A stretch of DNA of 64,000 nucleotides, taken from Bacteroidota bacterium (GTDB taxonomy: Bacteria > Bacteroidota > Bacteroidia > Chitinophagales > Chitinophagaceae). The stretch covers positions 682,001 through 746,000 of the forward strand of contig JACPEA010000011.1 of the NCBI GenBank assembly GCA_016183765.1, given 5' to 3'. This document shows, one piece after another, positions 27,304 through 36,025 of this stretch. The position numbers and the translations under genes are program-made. The first letter of the stretch is position 1, and each line of letters starts with the position of its first letter. Under the pieces are notes generated by a model that was not told the DNA's origin, did not search any database, and worked only from the letters and a program-made list of their open reading frames with translations.

Positions 27304-29649
27304 ATGCCTGCGTATCATATACATATTACAGGAATGGTACAGGGCGTGGGTTTCAGGCCCTATGTACACAAACTGGCCGTACAGCAGCAGCTGAACGGAA
27401 GGGTGCATAATGGCTCCAACGGTGTACATATTTACTGCAGCGGCAGCCAGGAACAGGTAAGTGTTTTGTACGAAAGCCTGCTGCAGCAACCACCTCCGCT
27501 GGCCATCATCACCGGCTACCACATGGAACCCTATACAGGTGAAGTGGCTCCCGGATTTTTCATTGATATGAGCACCGGTTCCGAAACCGTTGACATGCTC
27601 ATCACCCCCGATATCGCCCTCTGCGATGATTGCCGCCGCGAACTGAACGATCCGGAGAACAGGCGTTACCGTTATCCCTTCACTACCTGTGTCAATTGCG
27701 GTCCCAGGTACTCCATCACCACAGCATTGCCTTACGACCGCAGGCATACCACCATGGAACAGCTGCCATTTTGCAACAGCTGCAAAAAAGAATATGAAGA
27801 AGTGCAGGATGCAAGGCATCACAGCCAGACCAATAGCTGTCCTGATTGCCGTATCGCCATGCACTTGTACGATGCCTATCGCAAAGAGATACCCGCTACC
27901 GAACAGGAACAACTGCAACAGGTGAACGGGTGGCTGCAACAGGGCAAGATCATTGCCGTAAAAAATACGGGTGGTTACCTGTTGTTATGCGATGCCACAA
28001 ATGCAGGAACGATATTACTGCTGCGCGAACGAAAACGCCGGCCGGCAAAACCCTTTGCCCTGTTATACGCCGACCTGGAAATGCTCAATGCAGATGTGAC
28101 CTTGCGGGGCACAGAGATCACCGCATTGAAAGATAAAGCTGCCCCCATTGTCCTGTGCAGGTTGAAGCCTCACCCCGAGAACAGGATCGTGACGGATCAG
28201 ATAGCACCGGGATTACAACGGGTAGGCGCCATGTTACCCTCATCGCCCCTGCTGGAACTGATCGCGAAAGCCTTTGGCAAACCCCTGATCGCCACCAGCG
28301 CCAACCTCAGCGGTTCACCGATGATCTATGATGATGCAGAAGCCCTGCACTGGCTGCCGGCCATTGCCGATTACATCCTCACATACGACCGGGAAATTGT
28401 AGCGCCACAGGACGACAGCGTACTGCAGTTCAGCAGCCGCGGTCAAAGGATCATCCTCCGACGCAGCCGTGGACTGGCACCCAATTATTATCCCCTTCCA
28501 TTCAGCGACCTGCCTGCCGATACGCTGGCCATGGGGGGTGAACTGAAAAGCGCTTTCGCGGTATCGCATGCCGGCCGTCTCTTCATCAGCCAGTTCCTGG
28601 GCGACCAGCAATCGGTGGAGTCGCAGGAAAGTTATGAGAAGTCGTTGCAGCAGGTAAACAAGCTGCTAAATTTCACGCCCAAACATATTGTGGCCGATAA
28701 ACACCCGCGTTACCAGGTATCACAACGCGGTCGCGATATGGCTGCCATGGACGCCTGCTCATTTACCGAAGTGCAACACCATGAAGCACATTTTGCAGCG
28801 GTCATGGCCGAACACGACCTGTTTGCACAAAAACAACCGGTGTTGGGCATTACCTGGGATGGTACCGGTTATGGTAATGACGGACAGGTATGGGGTGGCG
28901 AAGTATTCCTGTATGACCAGGGAGAGATCAGCCGCGTGGTGCACCTGGATTATTTTCCCCAGCTGCTGGCCGATAAGATGAGTCATGAACCCCGGCTGAG
29001 CGCTCTGAGCATACTGGGCCGTTCTGCCATAGCTGAACACAGGTTGAAACATCTCTTCACCGAAAAAGAATGGGTGTATTACCAGCAGCTACTGCAACAG
29101 CCCGCTCGCATGCAGACCAGCAGCATGGGCCGGTTGATAGATGCAGTGGCCTGTTTGCTGGGTGTAGCATCTAAAACCAGTTATGAAGGCGAAGCAGCCA
29201 TGAAACTGGAGGCACTGGCACAGAGCTGTACCTATCATTCATACGATTATTACAGTATGCCACTGACCGAAGGGGTATGGAACTGGCAGCAGCTGATACA
29301 TGAACTACTGGATGACTGGCAACACAAGGAGCCCAATGAAATGATCGCCTGGAAATTCTTTTATTCACTGGCCAAAGCCATCGCATACCTGAGTTCTTAT
29401 TACGATATCGACAAACTGGCTTTCAGCGGTGGGGTATTCCAGAATGCGTTGCTGGTAGACATGATCATGGACCTGTTGCAACACAAACGCAAACTCTATT
29501 TTCACAGGCAGGTGAGTCCGAACGATGAATGTATCAGCCTGGGTCAACTGGCCTGGTATGCACATTTTGGAGAGCGGCCTCATACATCCATGGAAGCGCA
29601 AAAAAAAAGATTTGAGAACATCATCGCACCGCTGATGCAGGTGCAATAA
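27304..29649 (+). CDS. hypF: Carbamoyltransferase HypF
   Basis: 781 aa. Domains in order: acylphosphatase (1-90, GMVQGVGFRPYVHKLA), tandem zinc fingers (CDDC, CVNCGPRYS, CNSCKKEY, CPDC, about 103-182), YrdC-like domain (about 200-380) and a Kae1-like domain with HHEAHFAAVMAEH and FSGGVFQN. It converts carbamoyl phosphate and ATP into carbamoyl adenylate and passes the group to HypE for cyanide ligand synthesis. It starts 14 bp after hypB. Confidence 0.96.
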   Translation: MPAYHIHITGMVQGVGFRPYVHKLAVQQQLNGRVHNGSNGVHIYCSGSQEQVSVLYESLLQQPPPLAIITGYHMEPYTGEVAPGFFIDMSTGSETVDMLITPDIALCDDCRRELNDPENRRYRYPFTTCVNCGPRYSITTALPYDRRHTTMEQLPFCNSCKKEYEEVQDARHHSQTNSCPDCRIAMHLYDAYRKEIPATEQEQLQQVNGWLQQGKIIAVKNTGGYLLLCDATNAGTILLLRERKRRPAKPFALLYADLEMLNADVTLRGTEITALKDKAAPIVLCRLKPHPENRIVTDQIAPGLQRVGAMLPSSPLLELIAKAFGKPLIATSANLSGSPMIYDDAEALHWLPAIADYILTYDREIVAPQDDSVLQFSSRGQRIILRRSRGLAPNYYPLPFSDLPADTLAMGGELKSAFAVSHAGRLFISQFLGDQQSVESQESYEKSLQQVNKLLNFTPKHIVADKHPRYQVSQRGRDMAAMDACSFTEVQHHEAHFAAVMAEHDLFAQKQPVLGITWDGTGYGNDGQVWGGEVFLYDQGEISRVVHLDYFPQLLADKMSHEPRLSALSILGRSAIAEHRLKHLFTEKEWVYYQQLLQQPARMQTSSMGRLIDAVACLLGVASKTSYEGEAAMKLEALAQSCTYHSYDYYSMPLTEGVWNWQQLIHELLDDWQHKEPNEMIAWKFFYSLAKAIAYLSSYYDIDKLAFSGGVFQNALLVDMIMDLLQHKRKLYFHRQVSPNDECISLGQLAWYAHFGERPHTSMEAQKKRFENIIAPLMQVQ

Positions 29650-29670
29650 ATAACCCTAAAAACAAACACC

Positions 29671-29925
29671 ATGTGTTTAGCCATACCCGGAAAGATCATC
29701 GCCATCACCGAAGAACTGGATACCACTTTCCGTAAAGGAAAAGTCTCATTCGGCGGCATACTCAAAGAGATCAATCTCTTCATGGTCCCCGAAGCCCAAA
29801 TCGGAGATTATGTACTGGTCCACGTAGGCGTGGCCATCAACCTGGTAGACGAAGAAGAGGCCCAAAAAACCTTCAGCTATCTGAAGCAGATGGGGGAGGT
29901 GGAGGAGATAGGGGGCAATGAGTGA
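29671..29925 (+). CDS. hypC: Hydrogenase assembly chaperone HypC
   Basis: 84 aa with the signature MCLAIPGKI, whose Cys2 carries the Fe(CN)2CO unit with HypD. The stop codon TGA at 29923-29925 lies within the first units of the ATGAGTGA satellite (29917-29965), so the last two residues (Asn-Glu) are repeat-encoded. The next hyp gene, hypD, is displaced by about 560 bp by an inserted cassette. Confidence 0.94.
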   Translation: MCLAIPGKIIAITEELDTTFRKGKVSFGGILKEINLFMVPEAQIGDYVLVHVGVAINLVDEEEAQKTFSYLKQMGEVEEIGGNE

Positions 29926-29965
29926 ATGAGTGAATGAGTGGATGAGTGGATGAGTGAGTGAATGG
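29917..29965 (+). repeat. Octamer satellite (ATGAGTGA)n, left flank of cassette
   Basis: About six imperfect copies of the 8-mer ATGAGTGA/ATGAGTGG begin inside the hypC 3' end. The reverse complement of the same array lies at 30445-30482 just before hypD. A third, direct array is at 49003-49050. Confidence 0.85.
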
Positions 29966-30019
29966 GTAGAATAGTGTTAATTGGAGGGACAAATTGTTGG
30001 TGGTGAAGTGAGGTTATAG

Positions 30020-30056
30020 ATGGTTTGTTTTATAAGATTGATAAAAGACAAACCAT
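30020..30056 (+). promoter_or_regulatory. Inverted repeat covering the start codon of the four-helix-bundle gene
   Basis: ATGGTTTGT (30020-30028) and ACAAACCAT (30048-30056) are perfect 9-base complements, extendable to 12 pairs with one wobble. The right arm includes the first two bases of the ATG at 30055. In RNA this would hide the start codon; in DNA it would be a palindromic operator. Confidence 0.55.
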
Positions 30057-30429
30057 GGACGAGAAAGCTCTTTTTATTGAAGCGTTCCGGAAGCGCACCA
30101 AACAGGTGGCCATCGGGTGTATCCGGCTGGTGCAGGTAATGCCCAGAACTGAGGAAGCAAAGGTGCTGACCAGGCAGTTAGTGCGGAGTGCCAGTTCCTG
30201 CGCGGCCAACTACCGATCGGCATGCAGGGCCAGATCACAGGCTGAGTTTTACGCTAAAATGAGCATCGCCATTGAAGAAGCAGATGAAACACTATTCTGG
30301 CTGGAACTGACCGAAGAGGCGGCGATCTGTAATGACACAGAACTCAAAACAATACAACAAGAAATAACAGTCATCATCAAAGTATTATCAAAAGCCAGAA
30401 AAATCACATCAAATAACCAGAATAAATAA
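30055..30429 (+). CDS. Four-helix-bundle protein (23S rRNA IVP / Avd-like)
   Basis: 124 aa from the ATG at 30055. The composition is all-helical, with the family signature regions FRKRTKQVAIGCIRLVQ, QLVRSASSCAANYRSACRA and EADETLFWLELTEEA. These are characteristic of the four-helix-bundle (S23/IVP) family found in 23S rRNA intervening sequences and as the Avd accessory of diversity-generating retroelements. No reverse transcriptase or rRNA is nearby. It splits hypC from hypD and is bracketed by inverted octamer satellites, suggesting arrival as a small mobile or repeat-associated cassette. The biochemical role is unknown; nucleic-acid binding is plausible. Confidence 0.85.
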   Translation: MDEKALFIEAFRKRTKQVAIGCIRLVQVMPRTEEAKVLTRQLVRSASSCAANYRSACRARSQAEFYAKMSIAIEEADETLFWLELTEEAAICNDTELKTIQQEITVIIKVLSKARKITSNNQNK

Positions 30430-30444
30430 TCAGCACCCAATAAA

Positions 30445-30482
30445 TCATTCACTCATTCACTCACCCACTCATCCACTCATTA
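30445..30482 (-). repeat. Octamer satellite, right flank of cassette, inverted
   Basis: About four and a half copies of TCACTCAT/CCACTCAT, the reverse complement of the 29917-29965 array, end one base before the hypD ATG at 30484. Together the two arrays bound a unit of about 566 bp. Confidence 0.85.
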
Positions 30483-30483
30483 T

Positions 30484-31599
30484 ATGAAATACCTCTCCGA
30501 ATACCGCGACCCCGAACTGGTACATGAATATGTGCAGGAACTGCATCGCATCACTACCAAACCCTGGACATTGATGGAGATCTGTGGCGGGCAAACGCAT
30601 AGCCTGGTGAAGAACGGCATACTGGATATGTTGCCGGAACAGATCACGATGGTGCATGGACCGGGTTGTCCGGTTTGTGTGACCAGTGTCAGTGTGATCG
30701 ATGAAGCCATTTACCTGGCCGGTCAACCGAATGTGATCCTTTGTTCATTTGGCGATATGTTGCGGGTGCCGGGCAGCCGGAAGAGTTTGCTGGAGGCCAA
30801 GGCCGAAGGTGCCGATGTACGCATTTTGTATTCGCCGCTGGAAGCGGTGGAACTGGCCAAAAAGAATCCCGATAAGGAAGTGGTGTTCTTTGCGGTGGGT
30901 TTTGAAACTACGGCGCCGGCCAATGCACTGAGTGTGGTGCATGCCGATAACCAGGGTATCAACAATTACAGCATACTGGCATCGCATGTACTGGTGCCAC
31001 CGGCCATGGAAGCCATACTGAGCGATGAGGAGAACCAGATCGATTCTTTCCTGGCGGCAGGACATGTGTGCACCATTATGGGCATGGAAGAATATTATCC
31101 GGTAGCAGAGAAATACCAGATACCCATTGTGGTAACAGGTTTTGAACCGGTTGACCTGTTACAGGGCATCCTGATGGCCGTAAGACAACTGGAGAAGGGC
31201 GAATACAAAGTAGAGAACCAGTATGCCCGCAGCGTGCAGCGCGAAGGCAACCGCATGGCACAGGATACCATACAGAAAGTATTTGAAGTGAGCGACCGCA
31301 CCTGGCGCGGCATCGGCTCCATACCGCAGAGTGGATATGAAGTGAATGAACGTTATCGCCAGTACAATTCGCGGGTCAAGTTCGCAATCGATATACCGTT
31401 GGCCGAGGAGAACAAAGAGTGTATCAGTGGCGATATCATGAAAGGTTTGAAGAAACCCCGTCAATGCCCGAACTTCGGTACCAAGTGTAAACCCGAGCAT
31501 CCATTGGGTGCACCCATGGTCAGCAGTGAGGGGGCTTGCGCGGCGTATTATCAATATAGTTTATCCGGAACAGGTGTCACAGAAGTAGTCTCATCCTAA
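30484..31599 (+). CDS. hypD: Hydrogenase Fe(CN)2CO assembly protein HypD
   Basis: 371 aa with the redox and iron-binding motifs [18 protein letters not shown] and the C-terminal cluster region [17 protein letters not shown]...[10 protein letters not shown] that ligates a [4Fe-4S] centre. It forms the HypC-HypD scaffold on which cyanide and CO ligands are attached. The gene is intact despite the satellite array ending one base before its start, so its translation signal is now satellite DNA. Confidence 0.96.
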   Translation: MKYLSEYRDPELVHEYVQELHRITTKPWTLMEICGGQTHSLVKNGILDMLPEQITMVHGPGCPVCVTSVSVIDEAIYLAGQPNVILCSFGDMLRVPGSRKSLLEAKAEGADVRILYSPLEAVELAKKNPDKEVVFFAVGFETTAPANALSVVHADNQGINNYSILASHVLVPPAMEAILSDEENQIDSFLAAGHVCTIMGMEEYYPVAEKYQIPIVVTGFEPVDLLQGILMAVRQLEKGEYKVENQYARSVQREGNRMAQDTIQKVFEVSDRTWRGIGSIPQSGYEVNERYRQYNSRVKFAIDIPLAEENKECISGDIMKGLKKPRQCPNFGTKCKPEHPLGAPMVSSEGACAAYYQYSLSGTGVTEVVSS

Positions 31600-31610
31600 A
31601 AAAGAGCAAC

Positions 31611-32666
31611 GTGTCTGATAAAAAACATTTCCAGTTACAATGTCCCATGCCAAAATTCGATTTCGATGTGATCACGATGGGTCACGGTAGTGGAGGACTG
31701 CTTACCCACCGGTTGCTGCAAAGCGGGGTGTTCGATATCCTGAAGAATGAGCTGCTGGACCAGCAGCACGATGGTGCCAGTTTTGAACTGGAGGGACGGA
31801 CGGCATTCAGTACCGACAGTTACGTGATCTCACCCATCTTTTTCCCGGGTGGTAATATCGGTGAACTGGCGGTGAATGGTACGGTGAATGACCTGGCCAT
31901 GTGCGGCGCCGATGCCAAATATCTTTCACTGGCATTCATCATAGAAGAAGGCTTGTCGATGGAAGCTTTCTGGAACGTGTTGACCGGTGTAAAATATGCC
32001 GTGCAGAAAACCGGCGTCAAGATCGTTACAGGCGATACCAAAGTAGTGGAAAAAGGAAAGGGAGACCAGTTGTTCATCAATACATCGGGCGTGGGCATCA
32101 TACACCCCCAGGCACAGATCCACCATGACCATATTGAAGCGGGCGATAAGATCATCATCAGCGGCAACCTGGCACAGCATGGTATTGCCATCATGAGCAA
32201 ACGCCAGGGACTGGAGTTTGAGACAGATATCGTGAGCGATACCGCCAACCTGAACCATACCGTACGCGGATTACTGGATGTGATCGGCCCGGATATCAAA
32301 TTCATGCGCGATCCTACCCGGGGTGGACTGGCATCGGTGCTGAATGAACTGGCCGAGATCCGCAAACTGGGTTTTGTGATCGAACAGGATAAGTTGCCCA
32401 TCGATGAACAGGTGGAAGGCGCCTGCGAAATGCTGGGCCTTGACCCCTTGTATGTGGCCAATGAAGGTTCTTTTGTGGTCATCGTATCACCACAACATGC
32501 AGACCTCGCGGTTTCTTTGTTACACGCTGACCTCAATGGAATAAATGCCCGTATCATTGGCGAAGTGACCCGGGAACATGCCGGCAAAGTGATGCTGAAG
32601 AGCCGCATTGGCGGACACCGGGTAGTAGGGTATCTTACCGGTGAACAACTGCCCAGGATATGTTAA
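31611..32666 (+). CDS. hypE: Carbamoyl dehydratase HypE
   Basis: 351 aa, PurM-like ATP-dependent dehydratase turning HypE-thiocarbamate into thiocyanate for cyanide transfer. The C-terminal PRIC, whose last Cys receives the carbamoyl group, is present. ITMGHGSGGLLTHRLL marks the N-terminal domain. A GTG start at 31611 is used because it keeps the conserved QCPMPKF lead-in; an internal ATG exists at 31647. It ends the accessory operon. Confidence 0.95.
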   Translation: MSDKKHFQLQCPMPKFDFDVITMGHGSGGLLTHRLLQSGVFDILKNELLDQQHDGASFELEGRTAFSTDSYVISPIFFPGGNIGELAVNGTVNDLAMCGADAKYLSLAFIIEEGLSMEAFWNVLTGVKYAVQKTGVKIVTGDTKVVEKGKGDQLFINTSGVGIIHPQAQIHHDHIEAGDKIIISGNLAQHGIAIMSKRQGLEFETDIVSDTANLNHTVRGLLDVIGPDIKFMRDPTRGGLASVLNELAEIRKLGFVIEQDKLPIDEQVEGACEMLGLDPLYVANEGSFVVIVSPQHADLAVSLLHADLNGINARIIGEVTREHAGKVMLKSRIGGHRVVGYLTGEQLPRIC

Positions 32667-32763
32667 ACCAGTCTGCTTAGTTCGGAATACAGATTTTCCT
32701 GATACAATGGAATGTTTTGATGATAAATATTTCGGCAGATTATCAAAGACTCAATCTTCAAAA

Positions 32764-33312
32764 ATGAAAATTAAGATCAGTAGTATACTTTGTTTGTTTC
32801 TGTTTACTGGTATGCTGCAGGCGCAGTCAACCGATTTTAGCAGGTTCCACTTTTTGCTGGGTAAATGGAAAGGTGCCGGTAAGGGTTTTGGGAATGACCA
32901 TTCTACCATCACATCAGGATTTACCTTGATGATGGATGGCAGGTATCTGGAAGTCCAGAATGAATCCAGGTTCGAGCCTACTGCTAAAAATCCGGAAGGG
33001 GAACATCATCTTGACAGAGGCATCATCAGTTTTGATAAAAGCAGGAAGACAATTGTGTTCAGACAGTTCCATAGTGAGGGATTTGTGAATCAATACATCC
33101 TGAATGAAGCGCTCTCCAGCGATTCGGTGCTGGTATTTGAAACGGAATCCATTGAAAACTTTATCCCTGGCGGCAGGGCACGCTGGACGATAAAAAAGAT
33201 CTCGGAAACAGAGATCGAGACCATTTTCGACCTGTCTCTTCCCAATAAAGGCTATACCTGTTACGGTACTAATCTTTTACGAAAAGAACAGGCACTCACT
33301 CCAAAGAAATGA
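32764..33312 (+). CDS. Secreted lipocalin-like protein (DUF1579/THAP4-like barrel)
   Basis: 182 aa with a signal peptide ending near LQAQ. The mature part begins FHFLLGKWKGAGKGFG, the G-x-W signature of lipocalin-like beta-barrels that bind haem or fatty acids, followed by alternating strands. No specific ligand can be named. The ATG at 32764 is chosen because it creates the signal peptide; an upstream ATG would overlap hypE. Confidence 0.7.
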   Translation: MKIKISSILCLFLFTGMLQAQSTDFSRFHFLLGKWKGAGKGFGNDHSTITSGFTLMMDGRYLEVQNESRFEPTAKNPEGEHHLDRGIISFDKSRKTIVFRQFHSEGFVNQYILNEALSSDSVLVFETESIENFIPGGRARWTIKKISETEIETIFDLSLPNKGYTCYGTNLLRKEQALTPKK

Positions 33313-33388
33313 CCACTGGTGCTTTGTTCCGCTGGTATGTATCTTACAGATTCAGATAAATAATCCTGTTGCTGATCTCATCCCAGGA

Positions 33389-35854
33389 TTAAAACTCCAC
33401 GATCAGTCCTATCGACGGAATAAAGTTGGCTGAATCATCCTGCAACAGGATGGGGATGGCATTGCTGCCATCTGCTTTCAACGCCCTTCCATCTGTGGTA
33501 ATGAAAGCCGTGTTGTTGGCATTCCTGGTGAAAGTGAAATTGGGTAAGGGTTGGTTACGTGCCCGCAGAAAATTGGTGATGTCGAGGAACAGGTCGATCG
33601 TGGTCTTCCTGAAGTTCCATTTTTTGTCGATGCGGATATCAGCCGAATGAAAACCACGCAAGCGCATACTGTTCAGTTGCGCATAATCAAACACACCCCG
33701 TCCCAGCGATAGATAATTCAGGCGTGAGGCGTTCATGTCATATGGCGTATAGGGCGCCCCGCCCTGGTAGCGGAATTTCATGCCCAACTCCCAGTTGCGT
33801 TTGAACTTATAACCCCAGGTAAGACTTAAAAGGTGTTTGTTGTCCCAACTGCTGGGCAGGTAATTCCCATTGTTGCCGCTGTATTGGCTCCGGTAGAAGG
33901 TATACGAGAAAATTCCGAAGAACCGTTCGGTCAGTTTTTTCTGGGCAAACAATTCAACGCCCCAGGCTTTTCCTTTTCCATTGGTGATCACTGCCTCATT
34001 CCCCAGCACATCGAAATTACCGCCCAGGTTGGCCAATGAAATGCCATTGCGGACCGATACCGGCACGTTATCATACAATTTATAAAAAGCTTCTGCGGTG
34101 AAACGCAGTCCATCATTGGGCAGGTATTCGATACCGGCCACATAATGATCGCTTCGCTGGTAGCGGCTGTTCCTGTTTACCAGTAAGCCGTTGTTATCAG
34201 CAAAACCCAGAATGGTATACGGTGGCAGTTTGTAGTAGCGACCGGCAGAGATATTGGCCGTCCATTTATCTGCCAGTACATAACTGAATGAGATCCGGGG
34301 CGATAAGGTTTGCAGGGGCTGATTACCTTCGGATGTAAAACTGTTCATATCGGTGCGTAAACCACCACTGATGCCCAAACGGTTATCCAGGAAACGTTTG
34401 CCCGCCTGCACAAAAGCACCATACCGCCAGAAACCCGACAGGGGACTGTTGAAGTTCACCGTGATCGCAGGCTGTATCAGGTTGCCCACACTGTCTTTCA
34501 GTTCTTTCCTGATCACGCTGAACGAGCGGTTCTGGTACTGTACGTATTGCAGGGAAGCGCCGTAACTGATCTTCCAGCCTTCGATGTTCTTGTTCACATC
34601 GACCCGCAGTTTGTTCTCTGTTTCTCTTGAAGTATAATCGAGTGTACGTTGTGAGGGCAGTTTCAGGGTATTGTCCTCAAAAGATTCAATGGCATTGTCA
34701 AAAGCATTGCGGCTGAGGGCCCAGTTCACATACCCGTTCCGGATGAGTTTTTTCAGGCTCAGTCCGAACGTGTAGTTCCATTGGTTGATGGAGGGGTTGG
34801 CGTTGATGATGTATAATTTTTCCGGAGTGGCTTTTTTTACCGGCGCCAGGCTGAACTGGTCGATCGCTCCCAATGCCATGAAAGACAAAGTGGTCTTAGG
34901 GTCGATCTGCCGGGTGATCTTGGTCTGGAAATCCCAGTAGTTGGGGCGTATGGGCAGATCGATGGCAGAGAACAGTAATTGCAAATAAGAGCGGCGTGCC
35001 GATGCCAGGAAACTGGTTTTCCTGTCTTTCGACAAAGGCCCTTCCAGTGTGGCCGATACGTCCGTGGCGCTGATACGGGCATTGCCCTGGAACTTATTGG
35101 CATTACCGTTGCGCTGTTTGAACTGGAATACGGAACTCAGAGCGTTATCGTACCGTGCATCAAAAGCGGAAGAGCTCAGTTTCACGTCTTCGATAAAAGA
35201 GATGTTGAGCATACCCTGCGGACCGCCCGAACTTCCCTGCGTCTGGAAATGGTTCAGCACCGGGATCTCGATCCCGTCCAGGTAATACACATTCTCATTG
35301 GGTGCGCCGCCACGGATGATGATATCGTTGCGGAAACTGCCGCCTTCCGCGCCGCCGCCCACTCCGGGTAAAGCCTGAATGGCTTTGCTGATGTCGAAAT
35401 TGCCGCCGGGGTTACTCCGGATCTCTTCCAGCGTTAAACGCTGTACACTTAAAGGGCTTTCCAGTGTGGCAGCTTTGGCCGTGCGCCGGTTATTGCTTAC
35501 CACAACGGCTGCCAGTTCGGTTACCTGGGGCTCCAGTTCTATGTTCACAGTATATTCATTACCCGCGCTCAGGATGATATTGTATAAACTGAGCAATTGG
35601 TAACCAGTGGCTCTTATCTCAATAGTATACGTCTTTACGGGTATGCCGGTGATGCGGAACAGGCCATTGGTATCGGTGAGTGCTGCTTTGGTGCTGCCTT
35701 TGATGCTGACGGCGGCCCCGGAGATCGCTTTTTGTGTACGCTTATCCAGTACGGTTCCGGAAATACGACCATTGTCCTGTGCATAGGTGACAAAAGCAGT
35801 CATACTGCCGATCACGATCAGAAACATTCTCCATAATCTTGCTGCAGGAAACAT
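33389..35854 (-). CDS. TonB-dependent receptor with carboxypeptidase-like N-terminal domain
   Basis: 821 aa outer-membrane transporter. A signal peptide (after the alternative start MFLIVIGSM at 35827) is followed by a carboxypeptidase-regulatory-like beta-sandwich (ISGTVLDKRTQKAISGAAV, about 30-110). Then come the plug (about 120-230, with DIIIRGGAPNENVYYLDGIEIP) and a 22-strand-type barrel ending in a terminal aromatic (LIVEF). There is no SusD partner, which argues against glycan import via SusCD; the substrate is unknown. It is divergent from the ATPase at 36026. Confidence 0.92.
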   Translation of the reverse strand: MFPAARLWRMFLIVIGSMTAFVTYAQDNGRISGTVLDKRTQKAISGAAVSIKGSTKAALTDTNGLFRITGIPVKTYTIEIRATGYQLLSLYNIILSAGNEYTVNIELEPQVTELAAVVVSNNRRTAKAATLESPLSVQRLTLEEIRSNPGGNFDISKAIQALPGVGGGAEGGSFRNDIIIRGGAPNENVYYLDGIEIPVLNHFQTQGSSGGPQGMLNISFIEDVKLSSSAFDARYDNALSSVFQFKQRNGNANKFQGNARISATDVSATLEGPLSKDRKTSFLASARRSYLQLLFSAIDLPIRPNYWDFQTKITRQIDPKTTLSFMALGAIDQFSLAPVKKATPEKLYIINANPSINQWNYTFGLSLKKLIRNGYVNWALSRNAFDNAIESFEDNTLKLPSQRTLDYTSRETENKLRVDVNKNIEGWKISYGASLQYVQYQNRSFSVIRKELKDSVGNLIQPAITVNFNSPLSGFWRYGAFVQAGKRFLDNRLGISGGLRTDMNSFTSEGNQPLQTLSPRISFSYVLADKWTANISAGRYYKLPPYTILGFADNNGLLVNRNSRYQRSDHYVAGIEYLPNDGLRFTAEAFYKLYDNVPVSVRNGISLANLGGNFDVLGNEAVITNGKGKAWGVELFAQKKLTERFFGIFSYTFYRSQYSGNNGNYLPSSWDNKHLLSLTWGYKFKRNWELGMKFRYQGGAPYTPYDMNASRLNYLSLGRGVFDYAQLNSMRLRGFHSADIRIDKKWNFRKTTIDLFLDITNFLRARNQPLPNFTFTRNANNTAFITTDGRALKADGSNAIPILLQDDSANFIPSIGLIVEF

Positions 35855-36025
35855 GGGGTATTGTTTAAGTTCTCGAATCCCATTTGGGTTCTACTGTTAA
35901 CAAAGAAAGTTGTATTTGGTTGAAGGAGATAGCCGTTTTCTTCGATTATTTGTTAAACGAATGTCTCAGCAGTTCTTAAGGATCACCTACCCGTATTCTT
36001 GCGTAACTTTAGGCAAAGCCAAACT

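Noticed and set aside
30055-30429. Diversity-generating retroelement based on the Avd-like protein
   Set aside because: No reverse transcriptase, template repeat or variable target gene occurs in the window.
29917-30482. CRISPR array or integron cassette interpretation of the octamer arrays
   Set aside because: Units are 8 bp with no spacers, and no cas genes, integrase or attC-like site is present.
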